64,000 nt of DNA from DAISKN01 sp963716925 (GTDB lineage: Bacteria > Acidobacteriota > Vicinamibacteria > Marinacidobacterales > SMYC01): NCBI GenBank assembly GCA_963716925.1, contig CAVQUX010000010.1, forward strand, positions 1,302,001-1,366,000, given 5' to 3'. Shown here piece after piece: positions 26,550-35,119 of the stretch (the stretch's first letter is position 1; each line of letters begins with the position of its first letter). A program made the position numbers and the translations under genes. Below the pieces are notes generated by a model. That model did not search any database. It was not told the origin of the DNA and saw only the letters and a list, made by a program, of their open reading frames with translations.

Positions 26550-27758
26550 ATGGGTGTTCACGGAAAGTACCAAGGCTACGACTCTTATCAATACCTGAAG
26601 GGCCCGAAGGATTTTCGGGAGTTCGACCTCGTCGAGGGGGAGGGGCCGTTTCCCTCCTACCTCCTCCCGCTCTCGAGCGAGAAGGAAAAGAGGGTCCAGG
26701 ATCTAGCGGAGCGGACCATCATCATCTCCCTCCACGAGCACCCTCACCTGTTTCCCAAGGACATGCGCCAATGCCCGGCGTACGACGCCCAGGGGCGGAC
26801 GGTCACCGCCTATCGGGCGCTGGCCGATTCCTATTGGGACGCATTTTTCGACAACTTCCAGGACGGAACGGCGATCATCACTTCGAAGAACGGATGGAAG
26901 TGGACGGACGTCATTCACGACGTGGGAATGAGGCTCTGCGACCTCGCCCACCAGCAGCTGGTCATCAAGTGCGAGACGGTGGGTGACATCTACCGCGCGC
27001 ACGAGACGGGAAAGATTGCGCTCATCGCCGCCCAGGAGGGGGCGGCGATGATCGAGAACGAGCTCGAGCGCATCGAGATCCTCTACGGGATAGGGATCCG
27101 CGCCATGGGGATCACTTACAGCGAGTCGAACTCGCTCGGAACCGGCCTCAAAGAGCCGAAGGACGGCGGGCTCACGAGCTTCGGCCGGCGCGCGGTCCAG
27201 AGGATGAACGAGGTGGGTATGGCGATCGATTGCGCACACTCGAGCCCCCAGACCACGCTCGACACCATCGAGGCGAGCGGCAAGCCCATCTTTCTCACTC
27301 ATACGGGAGCGAGGTCCGTCTGGAACATCAAACGCCTCGCTACGGACGAGATGCTGAGAGCCTGTGCGGGAAAGGGCGGCGTCATCGGGATCGAAGCCGC
27401 TCCTCACACCACGATGTCGACGAAGCGTCCGGGGCACGACCTCGAGACCTACATGGAGCACTTCGAGTACATCCGGAATCTCGTCGGCATCGATCATGTC
27501 GCCTTCGGTCCCGACACCCTCTACGGAGACCACGTCGGCGTCCACCACGTGTACTCGGATGCCCTGTCCATCGACGCGTCTCACGAAGGGGGGTCGCCCG
27601 CATACCAGGAAGTCGAGTACGTGAAGGGTATGGAGAATCCCACCGAGGCCTCGAAGAACATACTCAGGTGGCTCGTCGAGCACGACTATGCCGAGGGTGA
27701 CATCAAGAAGGTCGTGGGAGAAAACGTTCTGCGCGTCCTGAAGGAGGTCTGGCAATGA
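26550..27758 (+). CDS. Membrane-dipeptidase-like M19 peptidase
   Basis: 402 residues from ATG 26550, with TAAGGA about five bases upstream. The binuclear zinc TIM barrel of family M19 is seen in IISLHEHPHLFPKDM, DCAHSSPQTTLDTIEASGKP, IFLTHTGARSVWN, and IDHVAFGPDTLYGDHVGVHH. It has no signal peptide, so it is probably cytoplasmic. It removes N-terminal residues from dipeptides in the family's typical activity. Its stop overlaps the ATG of a tiny membrane protein that leads into a sodium:solute symporter; uptake and hydrolysis of the same compound is a reasonable inference. Confidence 0.82.
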   Translation: MGVHGKYQGYDSYQYLKGPKDFREFDLVEGEGPFPSYLLPLSSEKEKRVQDLAERTIIISLHEHPHLFPKDMRQCPAYDAQGRTVTAYRALADSYWDAFFDNFQDGTAIITSKNGWKWTDVIHDVGMRLCDLAHQQLVIKCETVGDIYRAHETGKIALIAAQEGAAMIENELERIEILYGIGIRAMGITYSESNSLGTGLKEPKDGGLTSFGRRAVQRMNEVGMAIDCAHSSPQTTLDTIEASGKPIFLTHTGARSVWNIKRLATDEMLRACAGKGGVIGIEAAPHTTMSTKRPGHDLETYMEHFEYIRNLVGIDHVAFGPDTLYGDHVGVHHVYSDALSIDASHEGGSPAYQEVEYVKGMENPTEASKNILRWLVEHDYAEGDIKKVVGENVLRVLKEVWQ

Positions 27759-27943
27759 AGCCCAGGCTTCCCTGGATCTCGATTCTGCTGATGACCATCT
27801 TTCTCGTGGGAGGAAGCGCCGCGCTCGTCGTCGATTGGCCCCCGGGTCCCGCCCATCTCGATTGGGGCGTCTGGGTCGTCGTCTACTTCGGATACATCTA
27901 CGTCATCGCCGCCTCGGTGTTCTACGTCTTGACCGGCCGGTAG
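27755..27943 (+). CDS. 62-residue membrane protein, probable small subunit of the adjacent symporter
   Basis: Two membrane helices: about residues 7-27 (ISILLMTIFLVGGSAALVV) and about 37-58 (WGVWVVVYFGYIYVIAASVF). It begins inside the dipeptidase stop (ATGA) and ends five bases before the symporter start. The layout recalls YhdT beside PanF and other tiny partners of sodium:solute symporters. I cannot assign a family. Confidence 0.6.
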   Translation: MKPRLPWISILLMTIFLVGGSAALVVDWPPGPAHLDWGVWVVVYFGYIYVIAASVFYVLTGR

Positions 27944-27948
27944 CCCAC

Positions 27949-29415
27949 TTGAGCGACACCGCGCAGTACGTCGCGATCCTGACGATTTACTTCGTCGCGA
28001 TGATCGGAATCGGGGTCTGGTTCAACAAGAGATCACGCTCTCGAAGCGAGTACTTCATCGCCCGCGGGAAGCTCGGCCCGGCGACTATCGGAATTTCGTT
28101 CTCGGCCACCCAGATCAGCGGGAGCTCATACATGGGCGCGGTGGGAACCGAGAGGATCTTCGGCTACAACTTCTCTCCCGCGGGCGTCTCTTCCGCCGCC
28201 GCACCCTGGTTTTCCTACATTCTCCTCGGAGACCGATTGCGGAGGATCGCCGGCCGCCTTGGAAGCGTCACCCTCGCCGACATCCTTCAAGCGCGCTTCT
28301 ACAGCAAAGCCGTCGGTGGGGTCGCGACCGCGGTCATGCTCCTGGCGTTCATCCCGCTCATCGCCGCGCAGTTCAAGGCGGCGGCCAACGTCTTTGAAGT
28401 CCTCTTGGGGATGCCGTACTGGATAGGTCTGGTCGGATTCGGCGGAGCGGTCATCCTCTACACCGTCCTTGGAGGCATGATGGCCGTGGCCTGGACGGAT
28501 CTGGTTCAAGGTCTCATCATGATGGCGGGCTTCGCCATCCTGGCGCCCGTAGCGGTTCTCTCCGCCGGAGGATTCTCGGAGATGCACCGCCAGTACGGAC
28601 AGCTCAACCCCGAGGGCATCTCGCTGATGGGCAAGATGCCCGCTCTCTGGGTGGTCTCGGACTTCCTCGTCTGGGGATTCTTCCAGATTGGAGGCTCTCC
28701 CGCGGCGGTGACGCGGTTCCTGATCCCCGAGGACGAACGCACCCTCAAGGGCGCCATGGCCTACTCCGTCGTCTTCCAGAGCTTCATCTACGTCTGCGCC
28801 ACGCTCATCGCGATCGCCTCGGGGGTTCTCCTTCCCGAAATCGACCAGCCCGATCTCACGCTTCCGACGCTGGTCGCGAAGCTGCTTCCTCCGGTGTTCG
28901 GGGGAATCATCATCGCCGCGGTTCTGAGCGCGATCATGTCGACTCTTTCCGGGATCCTCCTGGTCGCCGGCTCACTCGTGGTGGAGAACGTCTACGTCAA
29001 GCTCATCGGAAGAACCATCGACGCGCCTCAGGGCCTCCGAATCGCGAGATGGGCGACGTTCATCATCGGCGCCCTCGCGCTGGCGGTGGCGTTCCGTCCC
29101 CCGGCCGCCATCTTCTGGATCGTCACCATGTCGTTCAGCTTCATGGCTTCGGCCTTCACCTTCCCGTTTCTCCTCGGGCTCTGGTGGCCGCGGGCCACCC
29201 GAGAGGGAGGACTCGCGGGGATGGTGGGAGGAGCTGTCGCCTGTGTCGTCTGGTACGTCCTTGGCTGGGTCCGCTACGGCTCTCTCGAGAACTGGATCGG
29301 CGGCATCTGGCCCGCCCTCTTCGGCCCCATGGTCTCTCTCGTGCTGATGTTGGTGGTGTCGAAGCTCACCGCCCCCCCGCCGGAGGAGGTGACGAAGACT
29401 TTCTTCGCGGATTGA
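27949..29415 (+). CDS. Sodium:solute symporter (SSS family)
   Basis: 488 residues from TTG 27949. About 13 membrane segments are visible, with family hallmarks: SRSEYFIARGKLGPATIGIS, SFSATQISGSSYMGAVG near helix 2, YTVLGGMMAVAWTDLVQGLI at helix 5-6, and the helix around AAVLSAIMSTLSGILLVAGS, which contributes to the sodium site. It imports an organic solute with Na+. The upstream dipeptidase suggests a peptide or amino-acid derivative, but that is inference. Confidence 0.85.
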   Translation: MSDTAQYVAILTIYFVAMIGIGVWFNKRSRSRSEYFIARGKLGPATIGISFSATQISGSSYMGAVGTERIFGYNFSPAGVSSAAAPWFSYILLGDRLRRIAGRLGSVTLADILQARFYSKAVGGVATAVMLLAFIPLIAAQFKAAANVFEVLLGMPYWIGLVGFGGAVILYTVLGGMMAVAWTDLVQGLIMMAGFAILAPVAVLSAGGFSEMHRQYGQLNPEGISLMGKMPALWVVSDFLVWGFFQIGGSPAAVTRFLIPEDERTLKGAMAYSVVFQSFIYVCATLIAIASGVLLPEIDQPDLTLPTLVAKLLPPVFGGIIIAAVLSAIMSTLSGILLVAGSLVVENVYVKLIGRTIDAPQGLRIARWATFIIGALALAVAFRPPAAIFWIVTMSFSFMASAFTFPFLLGLWWPRATREGGLAGMVGGAVACVVWYVLGWVRYGSLENWIGGIWPALFGPMVSLVLMLVVSKLTAPPPEEVTKTFFAD

Positions 29416-29435
29416 TTTCTCCGCGCTCCGGCACC

Positions 29436-29456
29436 GTTGCGCGTTTGCGTTCTTCC
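29436..29456. repeat. Half copy of the GCGCAAAGG-type repeat
   Basis: GTTGCGCGTTTGCGTTCTTC matches the right arm of the palindromes at 25.2 and 44.5 kb. It again lies between two convergent genes (ends 29415 and 29461). The left arm is absent, so it cannot form the long stem alone. Confidence 0.5.
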
Positions 29457-29460
29457 GTTC

Positions 29461-30558
29461 TTACTTCTTCCCTTCCGCGAGGTGCTCCCAGGCGTCGCGC
29501 ATGTCGAGGCGGCGCGCGAGGCCTTCGAGCTCGGAAGCGACGCCGCGGTCCAGGGGTATCCCGGTCGCGCGGCGCTCCTGTTCGATCGCGAACTCCGCTT
29601 CTCCAGGGTAGTAGATCCGCGGAGCCCCGGCCGCGGGGGCGGTCGTGACCTGGTGCAGCATCTCCTTGAACCGGTTCCGGAACTTCACCCAGGGAGTGAA
29701 CGCGCGCAGGCGGATGACGACGAAGAAGTGGCCGATGCCGGCCACGTCCTGCCGCTTCCCCTCGGCGCCCGCGAGCTCGCGGCCGAAGGAGCCTCCGGAC
29801 AGAACTCCCGCGAGGGCGTCGACGGCGAGCGCGAGGCCGTAGCCCTTGTACGATCCCGTCTCCGCCTTGCTTCCCAGGGGGAGGAGCATCATCGCTTCGA
29901 GCGCCGTCTTCGGACTCTTCGTGGCCTCTCCCGACGAATCGAGAGCGAGGCCGGCGGGTATCCTGACCTTGCGCCTCAACGCATCCTCGAGCTCGGCGCG
30001 CGACGTCGCGGTCGTCGCCATGTCGAGCACGAACGGGGCTTCGTCCTCGGGGGAAGGGACGGCGATGGCGATGGGATTCGAGCCCAGCGTCGCCCGGGTC
30101 CCGTAAGTGGGCACCATGGCGGGGGCGGCGTTCGAGACGGCGATCCCGATCATCTGCTCCGCGAGCGCCAGACGCGCATAGTAGCCGGCCATTCCGAAGT
30201 CGTTGCTGTTCCGCGCGGCCACCGCCGCGATTCCGAGCTTCTTCGCCATCTCGATTCCGATCTCCATCGCGCGCGCGCCCACCACGTGGCCCATTCCGTT
30301 GTCGCCATCGATCACCGCCGTGCCCTGCTCCTGGAACAGCATCCGGATATCCGCGGTGGGGTTGATCAAACCGGACCCGAGGCGCGAGGCGAACAACGGA
30401 AGGCGGCTCGAACCTTCTCCCTCGACCCCCGCGAGGTCGGCGGAGACGAGGGCGTCGCCCACTCTCGAGGCATGGGGAGCGGGAAGGCGGAGCCGCTTCA
30501 GCACTTCGCGGATGAAGTAGTGAAGGCGTCCGTGGCGTACGAAGATCGTCTTCGGCAT
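29461..30558 (-). CDS. Ldh-family (malate/lactate/ureidoglycolate) NAD(P)-dependent dehydrogenase
   Basis: 365 residues. It shows the MDH/LDH type-2 pattern, distinct from Rossmann dehydrogenases: DALVSADLAGVEGEGSSRLP, VIDGDNGMGHVVGARAMEIG, NSNDFGMAGYYARLA, TLGSNPIAIAVPSPEDEAP, and FVLDMATTATSRAEL. It reduces or oxidises a 2-oxo/2-hydroxy acid; substrate unclear. It stands alone and converges on the symporter gene. Confidence 0.85.
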   Translation of the reverse strand: MPKTIFVRHGRLHYFIREVLKRLRLPAPHASRVGDALVSADLAGVEGEGSSRLPLFASRLGSGLINPTADIRMLFQEQGTAVIDGDNGMGHVVGARAMEIGIEMAKKLGIAAVAARNSNDFGMAGYYARLALAEQMIGIAVSNAAPAMVPTYGTRATLGSNPIAIAVPSPEDEAPFVLDMATTATSRAELEDALRRKVRIPAGLALDSSGEATKSPKTALEAMMLLPLGSKAETGSYKGYGLALAVDALAGVLSGGSFGRELAGAEGKRQDVAGIGHFFVVIRLRAFTPWVKFRNRFKEMLHQVTTAPAAGAPRIYYPGEAEFAIEQERRATGIPLDRGVASELEGLARRLDMRDAWEHLAEGKK

Positions 30559-30732
30559 GGGCTAGGCTAAGCGGCTGGTTCCACGGAAGTCAACGAAGGA
30601 GGTCTCTTGATTGTAGGGAAGCCTCTTCTTCTGAGGGGAAAATCCCATTCGAAGCGACGGTTCCCCGGATTCAGCGTAGAACCAAGTCGTTGCCCCTGCG
30701 AAGATTGGGCGGGGGAATCGACGTCCTCTCCC

Positions 30733-30747
30733 TGGCATCGTGATTGC
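30733..30747 (+). promoter_or_regulatory. Sigma-54 promoter for the FHA gene
   Basis: TGGCATCGTGATTGC has the invariant GG and GC separated by ten bases and near-consensus flanks (TGGCA, TTGC). Transcription would start near 30759, 47 bases before the GTG start of the FHA gene. The rest of 30559-30805 holds nothing else I recognise. Confidence 0.6.
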
Positions 30748-30805
30748 TTAGCGAACTTGGGCGCCTCTTGCGGAGAGAGAGGCCAACCCCTTGGAGGAGG
30801 CGAAA

Positions 30806-31771
30806 GTGGAAGGACAGAACGGTCAGCTCCAGACGGAGACCCAGAACGTTCTACTTCTGTCGACCGAAAAGAAAGTCTTCGGATTCGATCTCCTCGAGAC
30901 GTTCCGGGTGGCCATCGGGAGGCACGACTCCAACGACCTGCGGTTCAATTCCAGAAATGTGTCGAACTATCACGCGGAAATTCTGATCGAGCCCGACGGC
31001 CTGGTTCTCCACGACCTCGGCAGCACCAACGGCACCTTCGTGAACGAGGAGCGGGTGCGGCGGCGGAAACTCACTCATGGGGATCGAATCCGTATCGGGG
31101 GCAACGAGATCATGGTGAAGCTCACGAACGGCGAGGCAGCCATGGAGGCCGAGCCCTCGACGCCTTCGCTACCCGCCGCCGGAGAGTTCGGACGGGAGGG
31201 GGGGACCGAGCACGGGTATACGCTCGAGCAGCTTCTTCTCACCGTCGGCCGGCAGAATCTGTCGATGCGCCTGGTGCTGACGCGCAACGCGAACGAGGTT
31301 GCCGTCTACATCCACGAGGGCCGGGTCATTTTCGCGGAGGCGGGGAAAGCCCGGGTGGAAAAGGCCCTCTACCGGGCCTTCGAGTGGCGCAGCGGGCGCT
31401 TCAAGGTCGAGGCGTTTCCCGCGAACGACTCCGTTCCCCGGATCATGAGCGTTCCCATCGAGACGCTGGTGGAAGAGGGAGCGCAGCAGGCGAAAGAGCT
31501 CGACGAGCTGCTCGCGAAGCTCCCTCCTCCCGACGCACCCCTGCGGCTCAGGGAAGGCAGCAAGATGAGGATCTGCGATTTCACTCCCGCCGAGATCGAG
31601 GTGTTCCAGGGAATCATCCGCGGCGGCACCCTCGCGGCGACGGTCGAAGCATCGCCCATGACCGACCTGCGGGTGATGAGCCTGGTGCACTCCCTCGTGG
31701 TGAAGCGCGTCTTCGAGATGGAGGAGAACTCCTCGCTTCTCGAGCAGACCAACATCATCACGCGTCACTGA
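30806..31771 (+). CDS. FHA domain plus DUF4388 protein
   Basis: 321 residues. GGAGGAGG at 30793-30800 lies five bases before GTG 30806, which fixes the start; an upstream TTG at 30791 overlaps the ribosome site. An FHA domain (about 15-110) has phosphothreonine-binding residues GRHDSNDL, NYHAE and LGSTNGTFVN. A DUF4388 (PATAN-like) domain follows (about 140-250): YTLEQLLLTVGRQNLSMRLV and VYIHEGRVIFAEAGK. The C-terminal region is helical. It should read phosphorylation by Ser/Thr kinases. A sigma-54 promoter and a terminator frame it as a single-gene unit. Confidence 0.85.
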   Translation: MEGQNGQLQTETQNVLLLSTEKKVFGFDLLETFRVAIGRHDSNDLRFNSRNVSNYHAEILIEPDGLVLHDLGSTNGTFVNEERVRRRKLTHGDRIRIGGNEIMVKLTNGEAAMEAEPSTPSLPAAGEFGREGGTEHGYTLEQLLLTVGRQNLSMRLVLTRNANEVAVYIHEGRVIFAEAGKARVEKALYRAFEWRSGRFKVEAFPANDSVPRIMSVPIETLVEEGAQQAKELDELLAKLPPPDAPLRLREGSKMRICDFTPAEIEVFQGIIRGGTLAATVEASPMTDLRVMSLVHSLVVKRVFEMEENSSLLEQTNIITRH

Positions 31772-31788
31772 ACGACTCTTTTCCAACC

Positions 31789-31818
31789 GAGGCCGTCCGA
31801 AAAAGAGGACGGCCCCTC
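31789..31818 (+). terminator. Terminator-like hairpin after the FHA gene
   Basis: GAGGCCGTCC and GGACGGCCCCTC pair through a 10-bp stem with a 2-base bulge and a GAAAAAGA loop, 18 bases after the stop codon. The T-run is missing. Confidence 0.5.
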
Positions 31819-31871
31819 GCGACCCGCTCTCCCAAGTGTCCGGATGGTGGAGGGTTATCGATTCGATTCCT

Positions 31872-31886
31872 TGGCACGCGGACTGC
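31872..31886 (+). promoter_or_regulatory. Sigma-54 promoter for the OB-fold lipoprotein
   Basis: TTGGCACGCGGACTGCAA has GG and GC at exact ten-base spacing with TGGCACG matching the -24 consensus. Transcription would begin near 31898, and a strong AAGGAGG follows at 31911. This is the second such promoter within 1.2 kb. Confidence 0.6.
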
Positions 31887-31920
31887 AATCTCATCAGTCG
31901 TCCGATCCAAGGAGGAAACG

Positions 31921-32310
31921 ATGATCAAGACCTGGACACGCTGGCTCGCGCCGTTCGCGGTTGTAGCGCTCGTGGGGGCGAGCGCGTGCGCTCAGAAGAC
32001 CGTGAATCACGTGCTCGCCGATCCCGCGCGCTACGCGCACGAGGAGATTTCTCTCTCGGGGGTGGTGGTCGAGAGCGTCTCCGTCGCCGGGAAGGGTTTC
32101 TATCGGCTCGAGGATCCCACGGGCCGCCTCTGGGTGTTCTCCACGAGGGGGGTTCCGCGCAAGGGAGCTACCGTGAAGGTCAAAGGGAAGGTCCACGACG
32201 GATTCGACATCAGCGCCTTCGGCGGAGTCCTCGACCTCCCCGTGCCCATCCGGGAGCGCATCGAGTCCGGGCTCCTCATGGTGGAGTCGTCCCATAGGGC
32301 AGACAACTGA
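31921..32310 (+). CDS. Small exported OB-fold-like lipoprotein
   Basis: 129 residues. The N-terminus (MIKTWTRWLAPFAVVALVG) ends in ASAC, a plausible lipobox, so the mature protein is probably lipid-anchored at Cys. The mature part is a small beta-barrel of OB type: YAHEEISLSGVVVESVSVAG, YRLEDPTGRLWVFSTRGVP, KGATVKVKGKV. Exact ligand unknown. AAGGAGGAAACG precedes the ATG. Its own sigma-54 promoter suggests conditional expression. Confidence 0.65.
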   Translation: MIKTWTRWLAPFAVVALVGASACAQKTVNHVLADPARYAHEEISLSGVVVESVSVAGKGFYRLEDPTGRLWVFSTRGVPRKGATVKVKGKVHDGFDISAFGGVLDLPVPIRERIESGLLMVESSHRADN

Positions 32311-32330
32311 GGGCACTGCGGGCGGGCCCC

Positions 32331-32336
32331 TATAAT
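32331..32336 (+). promoter_or_regulatory. -10 box for the 32346 methyltransferase
   Basis: A perfect TATAAT ends nine bases before the GTG start, leaving almost no leader. No good -35 is seen at 17 bases. Confidence 0.4.
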
Positions 32337-32345
32337 GGGCGAAGC

Positions 32346-33005
32346 GTGAGCCGGAAACTCGACGTCTTCGCCCATAGATTGGGGCTCGACCGGCTCCTGT
32401 TCCGCATCTGGCGTTACAACCCCCGAGGTCTGCTCCGTCTCTATCGGCACCACGCTTTCGATCGCCGGCTCGGCGTCGACACCCGCGGTTACTCCGACCT
32501 CCGCTACGAACCGACGCCGGCGGACGTCTTCCACGAGATGATCTCGAAGTTGCCCTTCGACCCGAGGGAGTTCGTCTTCGTCGACTTCGGCTCGGGGAAG
32601 GGGAAGGTCTTGATGCTCGCCGCCCAGTATCCGTTCCTGAGCGTCGTGGGCGTCGAGTTATGGGAGGACTTCCATCGGATCGCGCTCGACAACCTGAAGT
32701 CCTTTCGCGAGCGCGCCGTGTGCGCCGCGAAGGTCACGTCGCTCCGGATGGACGCCGCCGACTTTCCGCTTCCCGACGCGCCGCTGGTGCTCTACTTCTT
32801 CAACCCCTTTCCCGAAGCAGTCCTGACGCGTGTGCTCTCGAACCTGAAGGAGTCGCTCTCTCGAGCGCCGCGGCGGGTGTTCGTGCTGTTCTACGCGCCC
32901 GTCCGGCGGGGGGCGCCTTGGGATCGAAGACCGGTTCTCGAGAGCTCCGGCTTTCTTCGGGTCCTGCGGGACGAAACGCGGTTCACGATCTACACCGCGA
33001 GCTGA
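32346..33005 (+). CDS. Class I SAM-dependent methyltransferase
   Basis: 219 residues from GTG 32346. SAM-binding motif I is FVFVDFGSGKGKVLMLAA (about 77-94), followed by VVGVELWEDFHRIALDN with the acidic ribose contact. SLRMDAADFPLPDAPLVLYF is the motif II/III region. The N-terminal 70 residues are basic. Substrate unknown. Its end overlaps the end of the convergent acyl-CoA synthetase by 16 bases. Confidence 0.75.
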   Translation: MSRKLDVFAHRLGLDRLLFRIWRYNPRGLLRLYRHHAFDRRLGVDTRGYSDLRYEPTPADVFHEMISKLPFDPREFVFVDFGSGKGKVLMLAAQYPFLSVVGVELWEDFHRIALDNLKSFRERAVCAAKVTSLRMDAADFPLPDAPLVLYFFNPFPEAVLTRVLSNLKESLSRAPRRVFVLFYAPVRRGAPWDRRPVLESSGFLRVLRDETRFTIYTAS

Positions 33006-35119
33006 ATCCTGGCGTCCACCGCCACCGCCCCGCGCTCCAGCGAGACCAGAGGATTGACGTCCATCTCCGCGATCTCCGGATGGGCGAGAGCGAGCTGGGA
33101 CAGGCGCAGGAGGGCATCGACCAGAGCTCGGGTGTCGCGGGCGGGCTCTCCCCTTATGGCATCGAGAAGGCGATGCATCTTGACCTCGCGGATCATCAAC
33201 GCGGCGTCGGCGTCGGTTATGGGGCACATCCTCAGGGAGACGTCGCGGAGCGCTTCCACGTAGATCCCGCCGAGGCCGAACATCACCATCGGCCCCACCC
33301 GCGGAACCCGGGTCAGGCCGACGATGGTCTCGCGACCTCGGGCCGCCATCCTCTGGAGCAGGAGCCCCTCGATGCGGAGCTTCGTCGGTCCCGCGAAGCG
33401 GCCGCTCGCTTCGGAGAGCAGGCGGGGTACGGTCTCGTCGAGCTCGGAGGGACTCGATATTCCGAGGACCACGGCTCCGAGCTCCGTCTTGTGGACGATC
33501 TGCGGGCTCACGACCTTGATCGCGAGCGGATAACCGATCGCCTTCGCTGCTCGCGCCGCTTCCGCGCGAAGCTCCGCCTCGCCGCCGCCCGCGATGAACT
33601 CCCACTGGGTCACGGGAACGCCGTATGCCTGGAGGACCCGGAGCGCATCCGGCTCGCTGAGCTTCAGCTCGCCCCTCGCGCGAGTCCGGGCGACGGCCTC
33701 GACCACCGCCCGATCGTCCACCTCGAAGGCGACGGTCCTTCCCAGCGGACGCGACTGCCACTCGCTCTGGCGCCACATCGCCGCGAGAGCGCGGGCGGCC
33801 GACTCGGGGAAGAGGTAAGCGGGTACCCGAGCCTTGTGAAGCGTTGCCAGGCCCTCGGGAAGCCCTTGCTGCCCCATGAGCACGGCGAGCAGGGGCTTCG
33901 CACGGTGGCGGGAGTTCGCCTTCGCCAGCGCTTCGGCGATGTCATCGGCATGAATCCCCAGGGGAGGTACGAACGACGCGATGGCGGCATCGACGCTGGG
34001 ATCCTCGAGAACGGCGTCGAGCACGGCCTCGTAGCTTCGCGCGGTGGCGCTGGCGATCATGTCGACGGGGTTCTTCACGCTCGCTTCCTCGGGAAGGGAA
34101 GCCCGGAGCTTTCTCTCGGTCTCGGGCGCGAGCGGGGTCACGTCCAGGCCCTGGGTCTCACAGGCATCGGCGAGAAGGATTCCCGGCCCGCCGGCGTTGG
34201 TGACGATGGCGACCCGCTTTCCCTTCGGCAGCGGCTGGTTCGAGAAGGCGCTCGCGAGGTCGAACAGCTCCTGCACGGTCTGCGCCCGAATCACGCCGGC
34301 CTGTCGCAGGAGCGCGTCCGTCGCCAGGTCCGTCTGCGCCAGAGCTCCGGTGTGCGAGGCGGCGGCTCTCGCGCCGGCGGCGGTGGTCCCCGATTTCACC
34401 ACCATGATCGGCTTTCGCCGGGAAATTTCCCGCGCCAGCTCGACGAACTTCTCCGGGTTTCCGAAGCTCTCGATGTAGAGAAGGATGAGCGCCGTTCCCG
34501 GGTCGTCCTTCCAGTATTCCAGGAGGTCGTTTCCGCTCACGTCGGCCTTGTTCCCGACCGAGACGAACATCGAGATCCCGATTCCCAGGGTCTCGGCGTA
34601 GTCGAGGATACTGAGGCCCATGGCGCCCGACTGGCTCATGAAGGCGACGTTTCCCGCGGGAGGCGAGGAGGGAGCGAACGTGGCGTTCATACGGATACCG
34701 GATTCGGTATTGAGCACTCCCATGCAGTTGGGACCGATCATCCGCAGCCCGCGAGAGCGGACGATCTCGAGGAGCGATGCCTCCCGCGCGTCGCCCTCGC
34801 CGCCGATCTCGCGGAACCCGGCGGAGATGACGACGAATCCTCCGACTCCGGCCTCGACCGACTCCCGCACGACCGCGAGCACCTGCTCTTTCGGGACGAC
34901 GACGACCGCCAGGTCCACGGGCCCGGGGACGTCGCGGATGCCTGCGTACGCGCGCACGGAATGGACGGCCGTCGCGTTCGGATTCACGGGATACACCGGG
35001 CCTCGAAACCCGTGCTTCAGCAGGTTGTCGAGGATCTGCCAGCCGATGCTCGATTCGCTTCGCGAGGCGCCGATGACCGCTATCGACCTGGGCCGCAGGA
35101 TCGGATCGAGAGAATGCAT
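32990..35119 (-). CDS. ADP-forming acyl-CoA synthetase (acetate-CoA ligase family)
   Basis: 709 residues. The N-terminal CoA-binding Rossmann part starts LRPRSIAVIGASRSESSIGW. The succinyl-CoA-ligase-like part has VAFMSQSGAMGLSILDY and active-site His in ASHTGALAQTDL. From about residue 490 an ATP-grasp domain carries GYPLAIKVVSPQIVHKTELG and GPMVMFGLGGIYVEALRD, ending MDVNPLVSLE. Alpha and beta functions are therefore fused in one chain. It interconverts acyl-CoA and acid with ADP phosphorylation. It directly follows an SDR gene (adjacent stop and start). Confidence 0.88.
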   Translation of the reverse strand: MHSLDPILRPRSIAVIGASRSESSIGWQILDNLLKHGFRGPVYPVNPNATAVHSVRAYAGIRDVPGPVDLAVVVVPKEQVLAVVRESVEAGVGGFVVISAGFREIGGEGDAREASLLEIVRSRGLRMIGPNCMGVLNTESGIRMNATFAPSSPPAGNVAFMSQSGAMGLSILDYAETLGIGISMFVSVGNKADVSGNDLLEYWKDDPGTALILLYIESFGNPEKFVELAREISRRKPIMVVKSGTTAAGARAAASHTGALAQTDLATDALLRQAGVIRAQTVQELFDLASAFSNQPLPKGKRVAIVTNAGGPGILLADACETQGLDVTPLAPETERKLRASLPEEASVKNPVDMIASATARSYEAVLDAVLEDPSVDAAIASFVPPLGIHADDIAEALAKANSRHRAKPLLAVLMGQQGLPEGLATLHKARVPAYLFPESAARALAAMWRQSEWQSRPLGRTVAFEVDDRAVVEAVARTRARGELKLSEPDALRVLQAYGVPVTQWEFIAGGGEAELRAEAARAAKAIGYPLAIKVVSPQIVHKTELGAVVLGISSPSELDETVPRLLSEASGRFAGPTKLRIEGLLLQRMAARGRETIVGLTRVPRVGPMVMFGLGGIYVEALRDVSLRMCPITDADAALMIREVKMHRLLDAIRGEPARDTRALVDALLRLSQLALAHPEIAEMDVNPLVSLERGAVAVDARIQLAV

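Noticed and set aside
29049..29648. Plus-strand frame running past the symporter stop
   Set aside because: It is an alternative frame of the symporter gene; the in-frame product has all expected helices.
31061..31120. GATCGAATCC resembling a tRNA T-loop
   Set aside because: It lies inside the FHA coding sequence, and no tRNA cloverleaf can be drawn. I found no tRNA elsewhere in the window.
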